64,000 nt of DNA from Streptomyces sp. RPT161 (GCF_027533845.1 NZ_JAPZVN010000013.1:111539-175538), one strand, 5' to 3'. Positions 35,011 through 45,386 are shown, numbered from the stretch's first letter. Notes: a model not told the origin generated them from the letters alone. Made by a program: numbers and translations.

Positions 35011-36663
35011 TCATCGGGCAGAGGCCAGCACGCTGCCCGTGGCGAGTTCGTCGCGCAGCGTGGCTACCAGGCCGGGCACGGCATCCGTACGCGCAGCGCC
35101 GCCGAAGACATAGAAGTCCGGGCGCACAAGCAGGGCCTGCTGTCCGGTGGCGGCCACGTGAGCGCGGTACGCGCCGTCGAGATCGACGACGTCGGCCGGG
35201 CCCTCTGCGGTGTGGTCGTCGGTGATCCGCAGCAGCCGGATCCCGAGCCGCTCGCACCAGCCGAGAGCGTCGTCGTCCAGCACCTCTCGCGGGTCCTGGG
35301 CGGCCAGCAGGGTGAATCCGGTGCCGACGGCCTGGTCGAACAGGCCGGTCCTTCCACGGAAACGCACCTGGCCCTGGCGGCCGAGCTGTCCGGCAGGCTC
35401 GACGGGGACGCCGCTTGCGTCGCAGGCCAGCAGGCCACCGGTGAGGGTGCCCGGCAGCATCCTCGCCAGCTGGGCGCTGCCGGCCCGCTGGTCGGCGACC
35501 ATCCGCTTGTCGCGTTCGGCGGCCGCGGCCGGGTCGTTCTCGCAGATGACCCGCCCCAGGTACACCGACGTGTCGATGGCGTGCCGCAGTTGCTGGGAGC
35601 GTTCGGCGGTGTAGGTGTCCAGCAGCGACACGTCGGCGTGGCCTGCGAGGACGAGGTCCAGTTTCCACGTCAGGTTGGTGGCGTCGCGGATGCCGGAACA
35701 CATGCCCTGACCGGCGAAGGGGGGCATCTGATGGGCTGCGTCCCCGGCCAGCAGCAGGCGGCCCTGGCGCCAGGAGTCCGCCCAGCGGGCCTGGAAGGTG
35801 TAGACGGTGTGGCGCTCCAGGGTGGCGTTGTCGGGACGGATGTCCCAGGGGGCGAGCAGCTTCCACGCCGTCTCGGGAGTGTTGAGTTCGGCGATCGTCT
35901 CGCCGGGCAGCCGCATGAACTCCCAGCGGCGGCGGCCGGGGCCGCCCGAGACGGCCGTGGTCGGCCGGGCCGGGTCGCACAGCTGGAGGTTGCGCGGGGA
36001 CCACACGCGATCCTGGTCATGGGGGATGACGTCGACGACCAGCCAGTCGAAATGGAAGCCCAGGTCGGTCATCGAGGTGTCCATACGGGAGCGGACGAAG
36101 CTGTTCGCACCGTCGCAGCCGACGACGTAGGCGGCGCGCAGTGTGCGGTGTTCCCGCACGCCGTCGTCACTCGTTGTCCGGCCCCCGGCGTTCTCGGCGA
36201 TGGTCAGGCGCACGGAGGTCGGCTCTTCGACGAGGTCCACGGCCTCCCAGCCCCGCAGGATCTCCACGACGGGCAGGGCACGGGCACGCTCCTCCAAAGC
36301 CGCTTCGAGACGAGGCTGGGTGAAGATGTTCACGAACGGCCAACCGGAGTAGCTGGTGTCCTCAAACGCCAGGCGCAACAGCGTCTGTCCCTTTCCGTTG
36401 CGCCACTCGTAGTCCTCGGCCGGCTCGCTGAAGGTGCGCAGGGCGTCGCCCAGGCCCAGGGATGCCACGATGCGGGCGATCTCGTGGTCGAGGACCACCG
36501 CGCGGGGCAGCGGGTACCGCTGCGGCCAGCGTTCGACGAGACCGACCCGCCAGCCGCGCATACCCAGTTGGATGGCGGCGGTGAGCCCCACGGGCCCGGC
36601 GCCGACGACCAGTACGTCGTACTCGTCCTGCCTGTCGGCGCCCTGCTCGTTGATCGTGTGCAT
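35011..36663 (-). CDS. FAD-dependent aromatic hydroxylase, MhpA-like
   Basis: A 550-residue flavoprotein hydroxylase: VVGAGPVGLTAAIQLGMRG (FAD), VVGCDGANSFVRS (DG motif), GDAAHQMPPFAGQGMCSGIR (flavin). It resembles 3-(3-hydroxyphenyl)propionate hydroxylase MhpA and related enzymes that turn phenols into catechols. The gene is third in the operon hydrolase - extradiol dioxygenase - hydroxylase, 17 bases after the dioxygenase. It would supply the catechol that the dioxygenase opens. ATG at 36663 behind AGAGAAGAAAG. The exact aromatic substrate is not predictable. Confidence 0.9.
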   Translation of the reverse strand: MHTINEQGADRQDEYDVLVVGAGPVGLTAAIQLGMRGWRVGLVERWPQRYPLPRAVVLDHEIARIVASLGLGDALRTFSEPAEDYEWRNGKGQTLLRLAFEDTSYSGWPFVNIFTQPRLEAALEERARALPVVEILRGWEAVDLVEEPTSVRLTIAENAGGRTTSDDGVREHRTLRAAYVVGCDGANSFVRSRMDTSMTDLGFHFDWLVVDVIPHDQDRVWSPRNLQLCDPARPTTAVSGGPGRRRWEFMRLPGETIAELNTPETAWKLLAPWDIRPDNATLERHTVYTFQARWADSWRQGRLLLAGDAAHQMPPFAGQGMCSGIRDATNLTWKLDLVLAGHADVSLLDTYTAERSQQLRHAIDTSVYLGRVICENDPAAAAERDKRMVADQRAGSAQLARMLPGTLTGGLLACDASGVPVEPAGQLGRQGQVRFRGRTGLFDQAVGTGFTLLAAQDPREVLDDDALGWCERLGIRLLRITDDHTAEGPADVVDLDGAYRAHVAATGQQALLVRPDFYVFGGAARTDAVPGLVATLRDELATGSVLASAR

Positions 36664-36680
36664 GGCTTTCTTCTCTCTGG

Positions 36681-37601
36681 TCAGCTCGTGCTGTGAGCGC
36701 CGGTCATCAGCGCGGCGAGATCGTCGGGTCGGATGAACGACGGCGGTACCGGCGGCCCCCAGCTGTACAGGGCACTCGCGCCCTCCCACACGCCCGGCGT
36801 CCACACCTGGTCGTCGACGATGCAGTCCATGTCGGAGAAGTACTCGGAGAAGTTGCCGGCCGGGTCCTTGAGGTACCAGAAGAAGTTGGAGCCCAGGTGG
36901 TGGCGCCCAAGGCCCCACACATGCCGCTCGGGATGTCCCTCCAGCATGCGGGTGGCACCCCGGCCCACCTCGTCCACGTCGTCCACCTGCCACGAGGAGT
37001 GGTGCAGGAAGGGCACGGGTGCCCGCTGGACGAGGACGTTGTGGTGGTCGGTGGTGCAGCGCAGGAACGCCGCGCCCGGGACGAGGTCGCTGACCTTGAA
37101 GCCGAAGCCCTCGGTGAAGAAGCGCTGGGACGCCTCCTGGTTCGTCGAACCGAGGACGACGTGCCCCAGGCGCCGGGGCCGCACCGGCTTCTCGCGCAGC
37201 ACGCCGGGGGCGCGGACGTTGGCGCGCTCGATTCGCCCCGGCGCGTTGTACGGCGCGGCCGCGGGAGCGTCCTGGACAATGCGCGGCTGGATCTCCACGC
37301 TGACGGTGACCTCGGTGCCGGGATCCACCGCACGCAGCGACTGTGCGTCGCGGACGAAGGGCACCTCAAGCCGTTTCAAGGCGGCGGCGATCCGGCCCAG
37401 GTCATCGGAGTCGTCGGCGCCGAGGACCATCTCGTCCAGTCGGCGACGCGGCGCGTGGACGATCTTCAGTTGCTCACCGCCGTCGGTGGTGGCGAAACGT
37501 CCGCGGCCGAGGTGGGTCAGCCCGAAGTCGGCGTAGTAGGCCGCGGTCGCCTCGACGTCGGGCACGCCCATGGTGATGTGGGCGAGACGGTGCAGGGACA
37601 T
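36681..37601 (-). CDS. Extradiol catechol dioxygenase (VOC superfamily)
   Basis: A 306-residue two-module VOC protein. The iron ligands in the C-terminal module are visible: His in RRLGHVVLGS, His in VPFLHHSSWQVDDVDE and Glu in GNFSEYFSDMD. It should cleave a catechol next to its hydroxyls (meta-cleavage). Neighbours provide the hydroxylase before and an FAH-family hydrolase after that step, making a coherent ring-degradation pathway. The N-terminal module has lost the metal residues, as usual. Confidence 0.9.
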   Translation of the reverse strand: MSLHRLAHITMGVPDVEATAAYYADFGLTHLGRGRFATTDGGEQLKIVHAPRRRLDEMVLGADDSDDLGRIAAALKRLEVPFVRDAQSLRAVDPGTEVTVSVEIQPRIVQDAPAAAPYNAPGRIERANVRAPGVLREKPVRPRRLGHVVLGSTNQEASQRFFTEGFGFKVSDLVPGAAFLRCTTDHHNVLVQRAPVPFLHHSSWQVDDVDEVGRGATRMLEGHPERHVWGLGRHHLGSNFFWYLKDPAGNFSEYFSDMDCIVDDQVWTPGVWEGASALYSWGPPVPPSFIRPDDLAALMTGAHSTS

Positions 37602-37701
37602 GACTGGCTCCTCAATGCTCCAGTGGAAGGTCGGTGAGTGCGGATGGGGCGAAGACGCTGTGCGGCCCGTGATCGCTGGTCGCGTTCGGGGTGTGCGGCT
37701 C

Positions 37702-38577
37702 TCAGACCGCTTTGGGACCGTGGGGATAGCTGGGGCTGGCGATCAACGGGTTGCGGAGTTCGCCGATGCCCTCGATCCAGCTGCGCAGCTCTTCCTCGGG
37801 GCGGAGGAAGCGCATCGGATTCCGGGCGCCACCGACGCCTGCGGGAGTGCCGGTGAACACCAGGTCGCCGGGGAGCAGCGGGCAGATCCCGGAGATCCAG
37901 GCGATCTGCTCGGACACCGAGAAGATCATGTGGCTGGTCCGGGAATCCTGCATCGTCTCGCCGCTGACCGCGCAGCCCAGTGGAAGATCGTCGGGGTCCT
38001 CCAACTCGTCGGAGGTCACCAGCACCGGGCCGATCGGGCTGAATCCCGGGAAGGACTTGCCGAGCGAGAACTGTGCCGGCGAACCCTGCAACTGGACACG
38101 GCGCTCGGACAGGTCCTGGCCGACCGTGAGGCCGGCCACGTGCCCCCAGGCGTCCGCGGCCGCGACCTGGTGCGCGCGTGTTCCGATGACCGCCACCAGC
38201 TCGATCTCCCAGTCCACGGTCTCACTGGGCAGTGCGATCGTGTCGTAGGGGCCGGTCACGGAGGTGGGGTACTTGGTGAAAATCGTCGGCTGCGCAGGCT
38301 TGTCGGAGGCCGACTCCGCCACATGGTCGGCGTAGTTCAGGGCAACGGCGAAGACCTGCCGCGGGCGTGGCGCGGGCGGGCCGAACTGCCGCTCGTCGAA
38401 CGCGGCACGCTCGTAGTCGGCCGGGGCCTGGGACCGTGCCCAGTCATGGAACTGCCGCCAGCGGTCGAAAACGGCCTGCGGGTCGGACGGGAACACCCCG
38501 TCACTGGCTTTCTCCACGTCCACGACACCGTCGTCGTAGACGATAACCAGACGGCCATTGAGATTGGCTGTGCGCAT
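37702..38577 (-). CDS. Fumarylacetoacetate hydrolase-family protein
   Basis: A 291-residue FAH-fold enzyme with the metal-binding residues in DWEIELVAVIG plus the preceding YADHVAES and the later FTGTPAGVG motif. In meta-cleavage pathways such proteins hydrolyse acylpyruvates or act as hydratase/decarboxylase on 2-oxo-dienoates. It is first in the operon, about 100 bases before the dioxygenase. The ATG has GGAGGAGA eight bases upstream, the best ribosome site of the operon. Confidence 0.9.
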   Translation of the reverse strand: MRTANLNGRLVIVYDDGVVDVEKASDGVFPSDPQAVFDRWRQFHDWARSQAPADYERAAFDERQFGPPAPRPRQVFAVALNYADHVAESASDKPAQPTIFTKYPTSVTGPYDTIALPSETVDWEIELVAVIGTRAHQVAAADAWGHVAGLTVGQDLSERRVQLQGSPAQFSLGKSFPGFSPIGPVLVTSDELEDPDDLPLGCAVSGETMQDSRTSHMIFSVSEQIAWISGICPLLPGDLVFTGTPAGVGGARNPMRFLRPEEELRSWIEGIGELRNPLIASPSYPHGPKAV

Positions 38578-38690
38578 GGCGCGTCTCCTCCATAAGGAAA
38601 TCAGAGTTCGTTGATCGGTTCGGCCGGCTCAGCCGTGAATTCCGTAAGTCGAAACCTTCGGCCGACGGTGGCAGGGCGCCGAGCGGAGGT

Positions 38691-39080
38691 TCAGGTCACA
38701 CGCCGACGCCAGCGCAGCATCGACTTGGAACCGCCCTGTGAAGTGGCCGTCAACTCCAGACCTTCCGGAAGAAGACGCACACGGCGTTCCAGGGTCGTAC
38801 CCAGCCATGGCGCGTAGTGGCTGTACATGACGTGATGGAGCACCGCCCCGTCTGCCGCGCGCTCCCAGCGACCGGCGTACGCCACGGTCCCGTCGGCAGC
38901 TTCCGGCTCTTCGGAAGCACTCACATTCCGGGCGGGGTCGGTGGTCAGCAGGGCGCTCATCCAACCGCTTGCGGTGTACAAAAGCATCCCGCCAGGCCGT
39001 TCCCCGAACGGGTGGGAGGTCACTCCTCCGCGTTCAACCGTGAAATCCTCCAGGACCCACGTTCCAACCATTTCGTCCAC
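38691..39080 (-). CDS. Lipocalin-like domain protein
   Basis: A 129-residue protein beginning VGTWVLEDFTVERGG, then HPFGERPGGMLLYTASGWMS, the signature of the lipocalin-like family PF13924. These are small beta-barrels, often next to oxidoreductases of aromatic or polyketide metabolism, perhaps binding hydrophobic intermediates. GTG start with GAGG five bases upstream. It lies 113 bases upstream of the FAH gene on the same strand and may be the first gene of the meta-cleavage transcript. Confidence 0.8.
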   Translation of the reverse strand: MDEMVGTWVLEDFTVERGGVTSHPFGERPGGMLLYTASGWMSALLTTDPARNVSASEEPEAADGTVAYAGRWERAADGAVLHHVMYSHYAPWLGTTLERRVRLLPEGLELTATSQGGSKSMLRWRRRVT

Positions 39081-39370
39081 AATCGCCTCGCATGTCGCTC
39101 ACGGAAGCCACGGGAAATGGGGCAGGCAATTGCTCGGCGCCTCATCCACGTGACCGACCTCGTCGGCCACGGATTCGAGTGAACCTCGCCCCTCGCTGCA
39201 GCTCTCGGTCCGAGAGGCCAAAGAACCGCCTCGTCTTTGAGCCGCGGGCCCGCATGCCGTGAAGCAGGACGGCCGATGCCGAGCGGCTGGATTGCACGGC
39301 ACCGGTGCCGGAGTCGAGGCAGGCGATGCCGTACGGCCTACCGTTTCTTGCGCCATCGGCGATTAGGACG

Positions 39371-39646
39371 TCATCTCTTTGGCAAGTCTGCGGTAGGTCT
39401 TAAATCCGCACTTAAATCCGCAACCGGTGTGGCCGGTCGGCATGGAAGACAGTCGGCCGGCGTCTCAGGGGCCGTGATCGCGTTCTCCTCCCGCAGATCG
39501 ACGAGGTCGCGCGGCCGGTCGACGGACTCACAGAGTTCCTTCTGGAACGAGGTGAGGGCATCGCCTCGCGTTCCGCGGCCGTCCCGCACAGCCGATCGCA
39601 TGCTGCTGTAGCGCACGTTGCCGTGGAGGTCAACGAAGGAATTCAC
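39371..39646 (-). CDS. Hypothetical protein overlapping the DoxX gene end
   Basis: The frame starts with GTG inside the last codons of the DoxX-type gene and runs 91 residues (VNSFVDLHGNVRYSSMRSAV..., DALTSFQKELCESVDRPRDL). It is fairly charged and soluble, with no recognised domain. A 12-base tandem duplication near its 3' end inserts a second ADLS/ADLR unit. Overlap with the upstream gene suggests coupling, but the upstream gene is frameshifted. It may be a real small gene or a fragment; moderate to low confidence. Confidence 0.4.
   Translation of the reverse strand: MNSFVDLHGNVRYSSMRSAVRDGRGTRGDALTSFQKELCESVDRPRDLVDLREENAITAPETPADCLPCRPATPVADLSADLRPTADLPKR
39399..39422. repeat. Two tandem copies of a 12-mer
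   Basis: CTTAAATCCGCA occurs twice in direct succession (39399-39410, 39411-39422). It is AT-rich compared with its surroundings and keeps the reading frame of the overlapping small gene. Confidence 0.9.
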
Positions 39647-40002
39647 GTGCCACGGCAAACGCCCACGCGGCATACCCGAGGTTGACGGCGAGCCGAACGG
39701 CAACACCGACGGGCCGGTCGTGCCAGGTCGTCGCACGGGACACGTGCCGGAACGCGTCGGCATGAGGTACCAGATAGACGAGGAAAAGGGCACCGGCTCC
39801 CAGTGCCGCCGCCGCGCGGGCCGACGGCAGGACCAGGTCGGCGGTCAGAGCGATCTCCAAAGCACCCGACGCGGGCGACGATGGCGCGGGGCAGCGGCAT
39901 CCAGTCTGGTACCAGAGGACGGAAGGCGGCGGGCTGAACCCAGTGCAGCAAGCCCGTACCGCCGAGTCGAACACCGAGCATCACAGTGGCAAATGGCAAC
40001 AT
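39630..40002 (-). pseudogene. DoxX-family membrane protein with a one-base frameshift
   Basis: The N-terminal part (MLPFATVMLGVRLGGTGLLHW, DWMPLPRAIVARVG) and C-terminal part (SGALEIALTADLVLPSARAA, LFLVYLVPHADAFRHVSR, NLGYAAWAFAVA) lie in different frames that cross near 39870 in a C-rich stretch. Together they make a four-helix DoxX-like protein of normal length. A single inserted or missing base accounts for it. DoxX proteins are small redox-associated membrane proteins. May be a sequencing error. Confidence 0.7.
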
Positions 40003-40238
40003 TGCCCGGCTCACTGCGCACCCTGCGATCTTGACCGCCCGGCCTGCGAATTCGCCCCGGAAGCCGGTCGAAGGGGCGGCAGGGCACGGAAACGAGGGAG
40101 CGGCAGGCAGAAACAGACGGCCCGTCACCTCTCAACTGACACGATGAACTACTGACCGCCGCCCCATGGAATGGCACACCGCTGAGGGCGGGCCGCCCCC
40201 CGCTCAGCACGCCGAGCGGCCCCACCGCGGCTCGTCAC

Positions 40239-40277
40239 CACGACGCCCGGGCCGACGGTGTCGGTCCGGGCGTCGTG
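40239..40277. terminator. Terminator downstream of the 40.3-kb membrane gene
   Basis: An 18-bp stem with one G-T pair (CACGACGCCCGG... / ...CCGGGCGTCGTG) and a three-base loop. It lies 31 bases past the stop of the minus-strand gene at 40308. Confidence 0.8.
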
Positions 40278-40307
40278 GGATGGGGTGGGGGCGAGGGTGG
40301 TGGTGGG

Positions 40308-40919
40308 TCAGGCGTTGACCGCGGTGGGGAGTTGAGCGTTGGGGGCTGTAACCAGGGCGGTGTGTTCAGCGGCGGCGGCCTTGCGGGCGCGGATCCGGGT
40401 CACGTAACGGTGGGTGAAGTACATCGGGATGGCAAGGCCGAGGACCTGGCGGGCGATGTCGACCATGGTGCCGGTGTTGAGGATGTCGGCGACGATGCCC
40501 ACCATGGCGCTGGCCGCGAAGGCGGTGGTCCAGATGCTGGTGATGACCATGTTGGTGTGCACGAACCGCGGGTCGGCCGCGAGTTCGGCGCTGACCTTGC
40601 GACGGGCGATGCCTTGGGTGAAGGGCCGGCGGACGAGCAGACTGGTGACGGCGATCAGGGCCAGCCACGCGGAGGCCAGCGGGCCGTCGAAGTGCTGGAT
40701 GGGCGAACTGGTGTCGGCGAAGGAGAAGGCGGTCAGGCCGGCGAAGTAGGCGAGCGAGCCGAAGTCGAGGATCTGCGCGTCGAGGGCGACGCCCTTGCGG
40801 CGGTCGGCGATCAGGGAGACGACGGCGACAACGAGGGCGGCGAGGGCACCCCACTGCCAGCCGATGGCGGAGAGGAGGGCGTAGACGATCCAGGGGGCGA
40901 AGCCGCGCACGTAGCTCAT
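40308..40919 (-). CDS. Integral membrane protein of unknown function
   Basis: A 203-residue protein with about six hydrophobic segments (for example GFAPWIVYALLSAIGWQWGA, LAALVVAVVSLIAD, WLALIAVTSLLVRRPFTQG). The internal PFTQGIARRKVSAELAADPR loop is conserved in Streptomyces relatives I recall, with no assigned function. It ends in an alanine-rich cytosolic tail. The ATG is preceded by GGAAGGA ten bases upstream. It is a single-gene unit with a strong terminator. Confidence 0.8.
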   Translation of the reverse strand: MSYVRGFAPWIVYALLSAIGWQWGALAALVVAVVSLIADRRKGVALDAQILDFGSLAYFAGLTAFSFADTSSPIQHFDGPLASAWLALIAVTSLLVRRPFTQGIARRKVSAELAADPRFVHTNMVITSIWTTAFAASAMVGIVADILNTGTMVDIARQVLGLAIPMYFTHRYVTRIRARKAAAAEHTALVTAPNAQLPTAVNA

Positions 40920-41441
40920 CGGAATTCGGTCCTTCCACTCGGCGTTGGTGCGAATCCGGATTACTCGGTGCTGCGGATTCGATGTTTTTCGTGTTGTGGA
41001 TAAAGCTATTGGCGGTGAGCAGCGGCGTCGTGCGGCGAGGACAGTATCTGGGGGTGGAGATTCTCTCCACCCCCAGGCGCGGCCGGGCGTACAACCCAGT
41101 GGCCACTCCGGCGCTTCTCGCACTCCCGGCCGCGGCCGCGCAGGCGGCCGACGTGCGCGGCAACGCGTCGAAAGTCGAAAACGGCAACTGTGTTGCTACG
41201 CAGCGGAGTACGGGCATGCATTGACGCGGCCGCCTTTCCCCTTGCCACCTCGCTGAGCATCAACCCACGTACCGTCGCCGCGATAGGCGATGGCTGGCAC
41301 GCGCACATCAGCATCGCCCACCGACCACCGCCCACCGCATCAAGCACCCGCACGGCGAACGACGGGACGCCGACCCCGTCACCGACGGCGTGGGGTCCGG
41401 CGACGTCGCCCGCGCCGGCACCTGGGCCGAGCGCCGCGCCG
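40920..41441. other. Intergenic, no supported gene
   Basis: About 520 bases between the membrane gene and the transposase scrap. Frames are short or of poor codon bias. Some plus-strand stretches (41300-41440) have GC-biased codons but no motif I can assign, so this may be a decayed mobile element. Confidence 0.35.
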
Positions 41442-41590
41442 TCAACGCTCGGCTCGGCGGGCGGGCTCGACGATTGCCGGGAACTCGTCCTGCTTGGCGG
41501 TCTGGAAGGACTCTTCGATCGCCCACCGGCTGCTGGCGATGCGGATCAGCTCATCGAGAGGTCGCCTTCTTGCGGCACACCCCATGGCGT
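41442..41590 (-). pseudogene. Transposase fragment (DDE, IS701/IS4-like)
   Basis: Reads RRPLDELIRIASSRWAIEES then FQTAKQDE, the region around the catalytic glutamate of IS701/IS4-like transposases (xPLxELVRVAGxRWxIEExFQxAKxExGLD). The GLDHY continuation is missing and a stop follows after unrelated residues. About 25 recognisable codons remain. Confidence 0.7.
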
Positions 41591-41797
41591 CACATGACGC
41601 CAGATGGAGCCAGGCGGTGCCACCGGTGACATGTGACGCCGTTCCGGCTCCCGAAAGGCGAGTAGGCGCGCATGGCGCCACGGGGCTCGGGTGGCCCTCT
41701 TCCCGTTTGCCCAGGTGGGGCCACGGTCCCAAGCCCACCCTGCGCCAGGTGCCACTCGTGCTTGCGCGTGGCGCCATAGTGATGCCATGATGACGTC

Positions 41798-42316
41798 ATG
41801 GACCTCACGCCATACGTCGACACCCTCCGCCGCGAGTTGGCGGCGGCCGCCGAAGCTGGCGGGGAAGATGCCCGCGAGCTGGCCGAGCGGCTCACCGCTC
41901 CTCTGGAGTCGGCGACCCGTCTGACCATGCTCAATGTCCTCTCCGCCGCGATGGACGAGATCACCCGCGAGCTCGCCCCCGGCTCGGTCGACCTACGGCT
42001 GCGCGGGCTGGACCCCGACTTCGTGGTGACGCTGCCGCCCACCGGCGGCGGCGCCCCCGCGGAGTCGGCCGCGCCCGTCGAACCGTTCAAGGCCACGGCC
42101 CTGGCCGACGGCGACGAGGGCGGCACCGCCCGCGTCAACCTGCGTCTGCCGGCACACCTCAAGGCCCGCGCCGAAGAGGCCGCGAGCTGTGAGGGCCTGT
42201 CGGTCAACGCGTGGTTGGTGCGCGCCGTGTCGGCCGCGGTCGACGGCGGCACCCGGCCGCGTACGACGGAGAAGACCCAGACCATCGGACAGAGCTTCAC
42301 GGGCTGGGTGCGCTAG
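41798..42316 (+). CDS. Ribbon-helix-helix (HicB/Arc-like) protein
   Basis: A 172-residue protein. The C-terminal third (ARVNLRLPAHLKARAEEAAS then GLSVNAWLVRAVSAAVDG) is a ribbon-helix-helix DNA-binding domain of the HicB/Arc type. The helical N-terminus (residues 1-60) has no known fold. It is first in an operon with a DUF4097 protein and an ABC transporter, so it is probably the operon's repressor and not an antitoxin; no toxin gene is adjacent. No ribosome site precedes the ATG; the short leader suggests a leaderless or near-leaderless message. Confidence 0.82.
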   Translation: MDLTPYVDTLRRELAAAAEAGGEDARELAERLTAPLESATRLTMLNVLSAAMDEITRELAPGSVDLRLRGLDPDFVVTLPPTGGGAPAESAAPVEPFKATALADGDEGGTARVNLRLPAHLKARAEEAASCEGLSVNAWLVRAVSAAVDGGTRPRTTEKTQTIGQSFTGWVR

Positions 42317-42399
42317 CCGCGCCTGCGCCCGTACCACTTCACCCACCCCACGTCCCCACCAGCGGGGACGACCACGAGACCCATGAGGACGGGACAGCC

Positions 42400-43248
42400 A
42401 TGCCTTCTTTCGACACTCCCGAACCGATCTCGGCCACGGCGCACGTGGAGGCCGGTTCCATCCAGTTCACCGCGGGCGACCGCCTCGCCACCGTCGTCGA
42501 GGTGCGGCCCCGCGACCCGAAGAAGGACCAGGACGTGCGGACGGCCGACCAGACCGAGGTCACGTACGCGAGCGGGGTCCTGACTGTCAGGACGCCCAAG
42601 CCCAATCTGTTCGGCCTCGGCCGCACTGGCACCGTCGATGTGACGGTCGAACTGCCCACGGGTTCACGCATCGACATGACCGGCGCCTGGGTCCAGGTGC
42701 TCGGCGAGGGCCGGCTCGGCGAGGTCCGCGTGAAGACCTCGTCCGGCGACGTCCGCCTCGACACCACCGGGCCGCTGCAGCTGACCGCCTCCCACGGCTC
42801 GATCACCGTCGACCGGATCGAGGGCATGGCCGAGATCACCACCAGCTCCGGCAGCCTGCGCGTCGGCACCGTCGACGGTCCCGCGGTCCTGAAGAACTCG
42901 CACGGCACCACGACCGTCGGCGCCGCGTCCGGCGAACTGCGGGTGAGCGGGGCCAACGGCGACATCGAGATCCGGCGCGCCGAAGGCTCTGTCGCCGCCA
43001 CCACCGCCCACGGCACCCTGCGCGTGGGCGAAGTGGCCCGTGGCACCGTCCAGTTGGAGACCTCCTACGGCGCCATCGAGGTCGGCGTCCGCGAAGGCAC
43101 GGCTGCCTGGCTCGACGTCAGCTCGGGCTCCGGCCAGGTGCGCAACACGCTCACCGCCTCCGAGACCCCGGAGCAGGCCGAGGAGACCGTCAAGATCCAC
43201 GCCCGCACCCGGCACGGAAACATCGACGTGCGCCGCGCCAAGGCCTGA
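42400..43248 (+). CDS. DUF4097-family beta-repeat protein
   Basis: A 282-residue protein made of repeated strands (VRVKTSSGDVRLDTTGPLQL, ASHGSITVDRIEGMAEITTS, SGELRVSGANGDIEIRRAEG), the stacked beta-solenoid of DUF4097 (adhesin-like) proteins. No signal peptide or membrane helix, so it is presumably cytosolic. It sits between the RHH regulator and ABC transporter; this four-gene order recurs in Streptomyces as I recall. Function unknown; sensing of membrane or envelope state has been suggested for relatives, which is inference here. Confidence 0.87.
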   Translation: MPSFDTPEPISATAHVEAGSIQFTAGDRLATVVEVRPRDPKKDQDVRTADQTEVTYASGVLTVRTPKPNLFGLGRTGTVDVTVELPTGSRIDMTGAWVQVLGEGRLGEVRVKTSSGDVRLDTTGPLQLTASHGSITVDRIEGMAEITTSSGSLRVGTVDGPAVLKNSHGTTTVGAASGELRVSGANGDIEIRRAEGSVAATTAHGTLRVGEVARGTVQLETSYGAIEVGVREGTAAWLDVSSGSGQVRNTLTASETPEQAEETVKIHARTRHGNIDVRRAKA

Positions 43249-43308
43249 GCGCCACATCCTCAAACCGGCCGCGCCTCCCACTACTTCAGCCTTCGAACGG
43301 AGGGCCCC

Positions 43309-44297
<989 letters not shown>

Positions 44298-44301
<4 letters not shown>

Positions 44302-45086
44302 GCTCCCTTTCTCTCGCCGTGCGCGACTCGTCCACGATGCTGCGCCGCAACCTCCTGCACGCGCGGCGCTACCCGTCCCTCACCCTGAACCTGCTGCTGA
44401 CGCCGATCGTCCTGCTGTTGCTCTTCGTCTACATCTTCGGTGACGTGATGAGCGCGGGCATGGGCGGTGGCACCGACCGTTCCGCGTACATCGCCTACGT
44501 CGTGCCGGGCATCCTGATGATGACCATCGGAGGCACCGTGGTCGGGACCGCGGTGTCCGTCTCCAACGACATGACCGAGGGCATCATCGCCCGCTTCCGC
44601 ACGATGGCGATTCACCGCGGCTCGGTGCTCATCGGGCATGTCTTCGGCAGCGTGCTGCAGTCGGTCGCCAGCGTGGTCCTCGTGGGCGCCGTCGCCGTGG
44701 CCATCGGCTTCCGGCCCACGCATGCCACGGCCCTGGACTGGCTGGCGGCGTTCGGGCTGCTCGCGCTGGTCGCCCTGGCGCTCACCTGGATCGCGGTCGG
44801 GATGGGCATGGTCAGCCCGAACGCCGAGGCGGCCAGCAACAACGCGATGCCGCTGATCGTCCTACCGCTCATCTCAAGCGCCTTCGTCCCGATCCACGCG
44901 ATGCCGGGCTGGTTCCAACCGATCGCCGAGTACCAGCCGTTCACGCCGGCCATCGAGACTCTGCGCGGCCTGCTGCTCGGTGGCGAGATCGGCGACAACG
45001 GGTGGCTCGCGGTCGCCTGGTGCCTGGTTCTCTCCGTGCTCGGCTACTTCTGGTCGAAGGCGGTTTTCAACCGCGATCCGAAGTAG
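44298..45086 (+). CDS. ABC-2 type permease, DrrB-like
   Basis: A 262-residue membrane protein with six helices of the ABC2_membrane type (LNLLLTPIVLLLLFVYIFG, YIAYVVPGILMMTIGGTVVG) and the family loop FRTMAIHRGSVLIGHVFGS. Its ATG overlaps the ATPase stop (ATGA), so the two subunits are coupled. The GWFQPIAEYQPFTPAIETLR segment before the last helix is typical of DrrB. A 17-bp hairpin ends the operon. Confidence 0.93.
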
Positions 45087-45131
45087 CCGAGACGACAGCG
45101 CGGGCCGCCTTCCGCAACTCGTCCCGCCCGA

Positions 45132-45170
45132 GGGCGGCGTACTCCGACACGGCGTCGGAGTACGCCGCCC
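45132..45170 (+). terminator. Strong terminator of the RHH-DUF4097-ABC operon
   Basis: GGGCGGCGTACTCCGAC, loop ACGGC, GTCGGAGTACGCCGCCC: a perfect 17-bp stem 45 bases past the permease stop. Confidence 0.88.
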
Positions 45171-45386
45171 CTGCGCGCGTCCGCCGACCCCGTCCCGAGC
45201 TGAGCATGATCGGTGCGGATCTGGAGCGCGCGACTTCGTCGGGCCCGAGCCCCGGCGTGCGAGCGCGGGGCAGTAGGGCCGACCCGGCGGCGTCGTTGTC
45301 CGGCCGAGGCTGCCGCCGGGCATACCTTGCAAAGTCGGCCGGCGTCCGCTGGCACGATCGGCGACCCCTCGGAAGGAGCGGTCACG

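Noticed and set aside
34078..36696. Long plus-strand open frame (872 codons)
   Set aside because: It is antisense to the PucR and flavin hydroxylase genes, has no ribosome site or family motif, and is the usual by-product of high GC.
41798..42316. Reading the RHH protein as a HicB antitoxin
   Set aside because: No HicA-like toxin gene is adjacent; the operon context with DUF4097 and an ABC transporter fits a repressor better.
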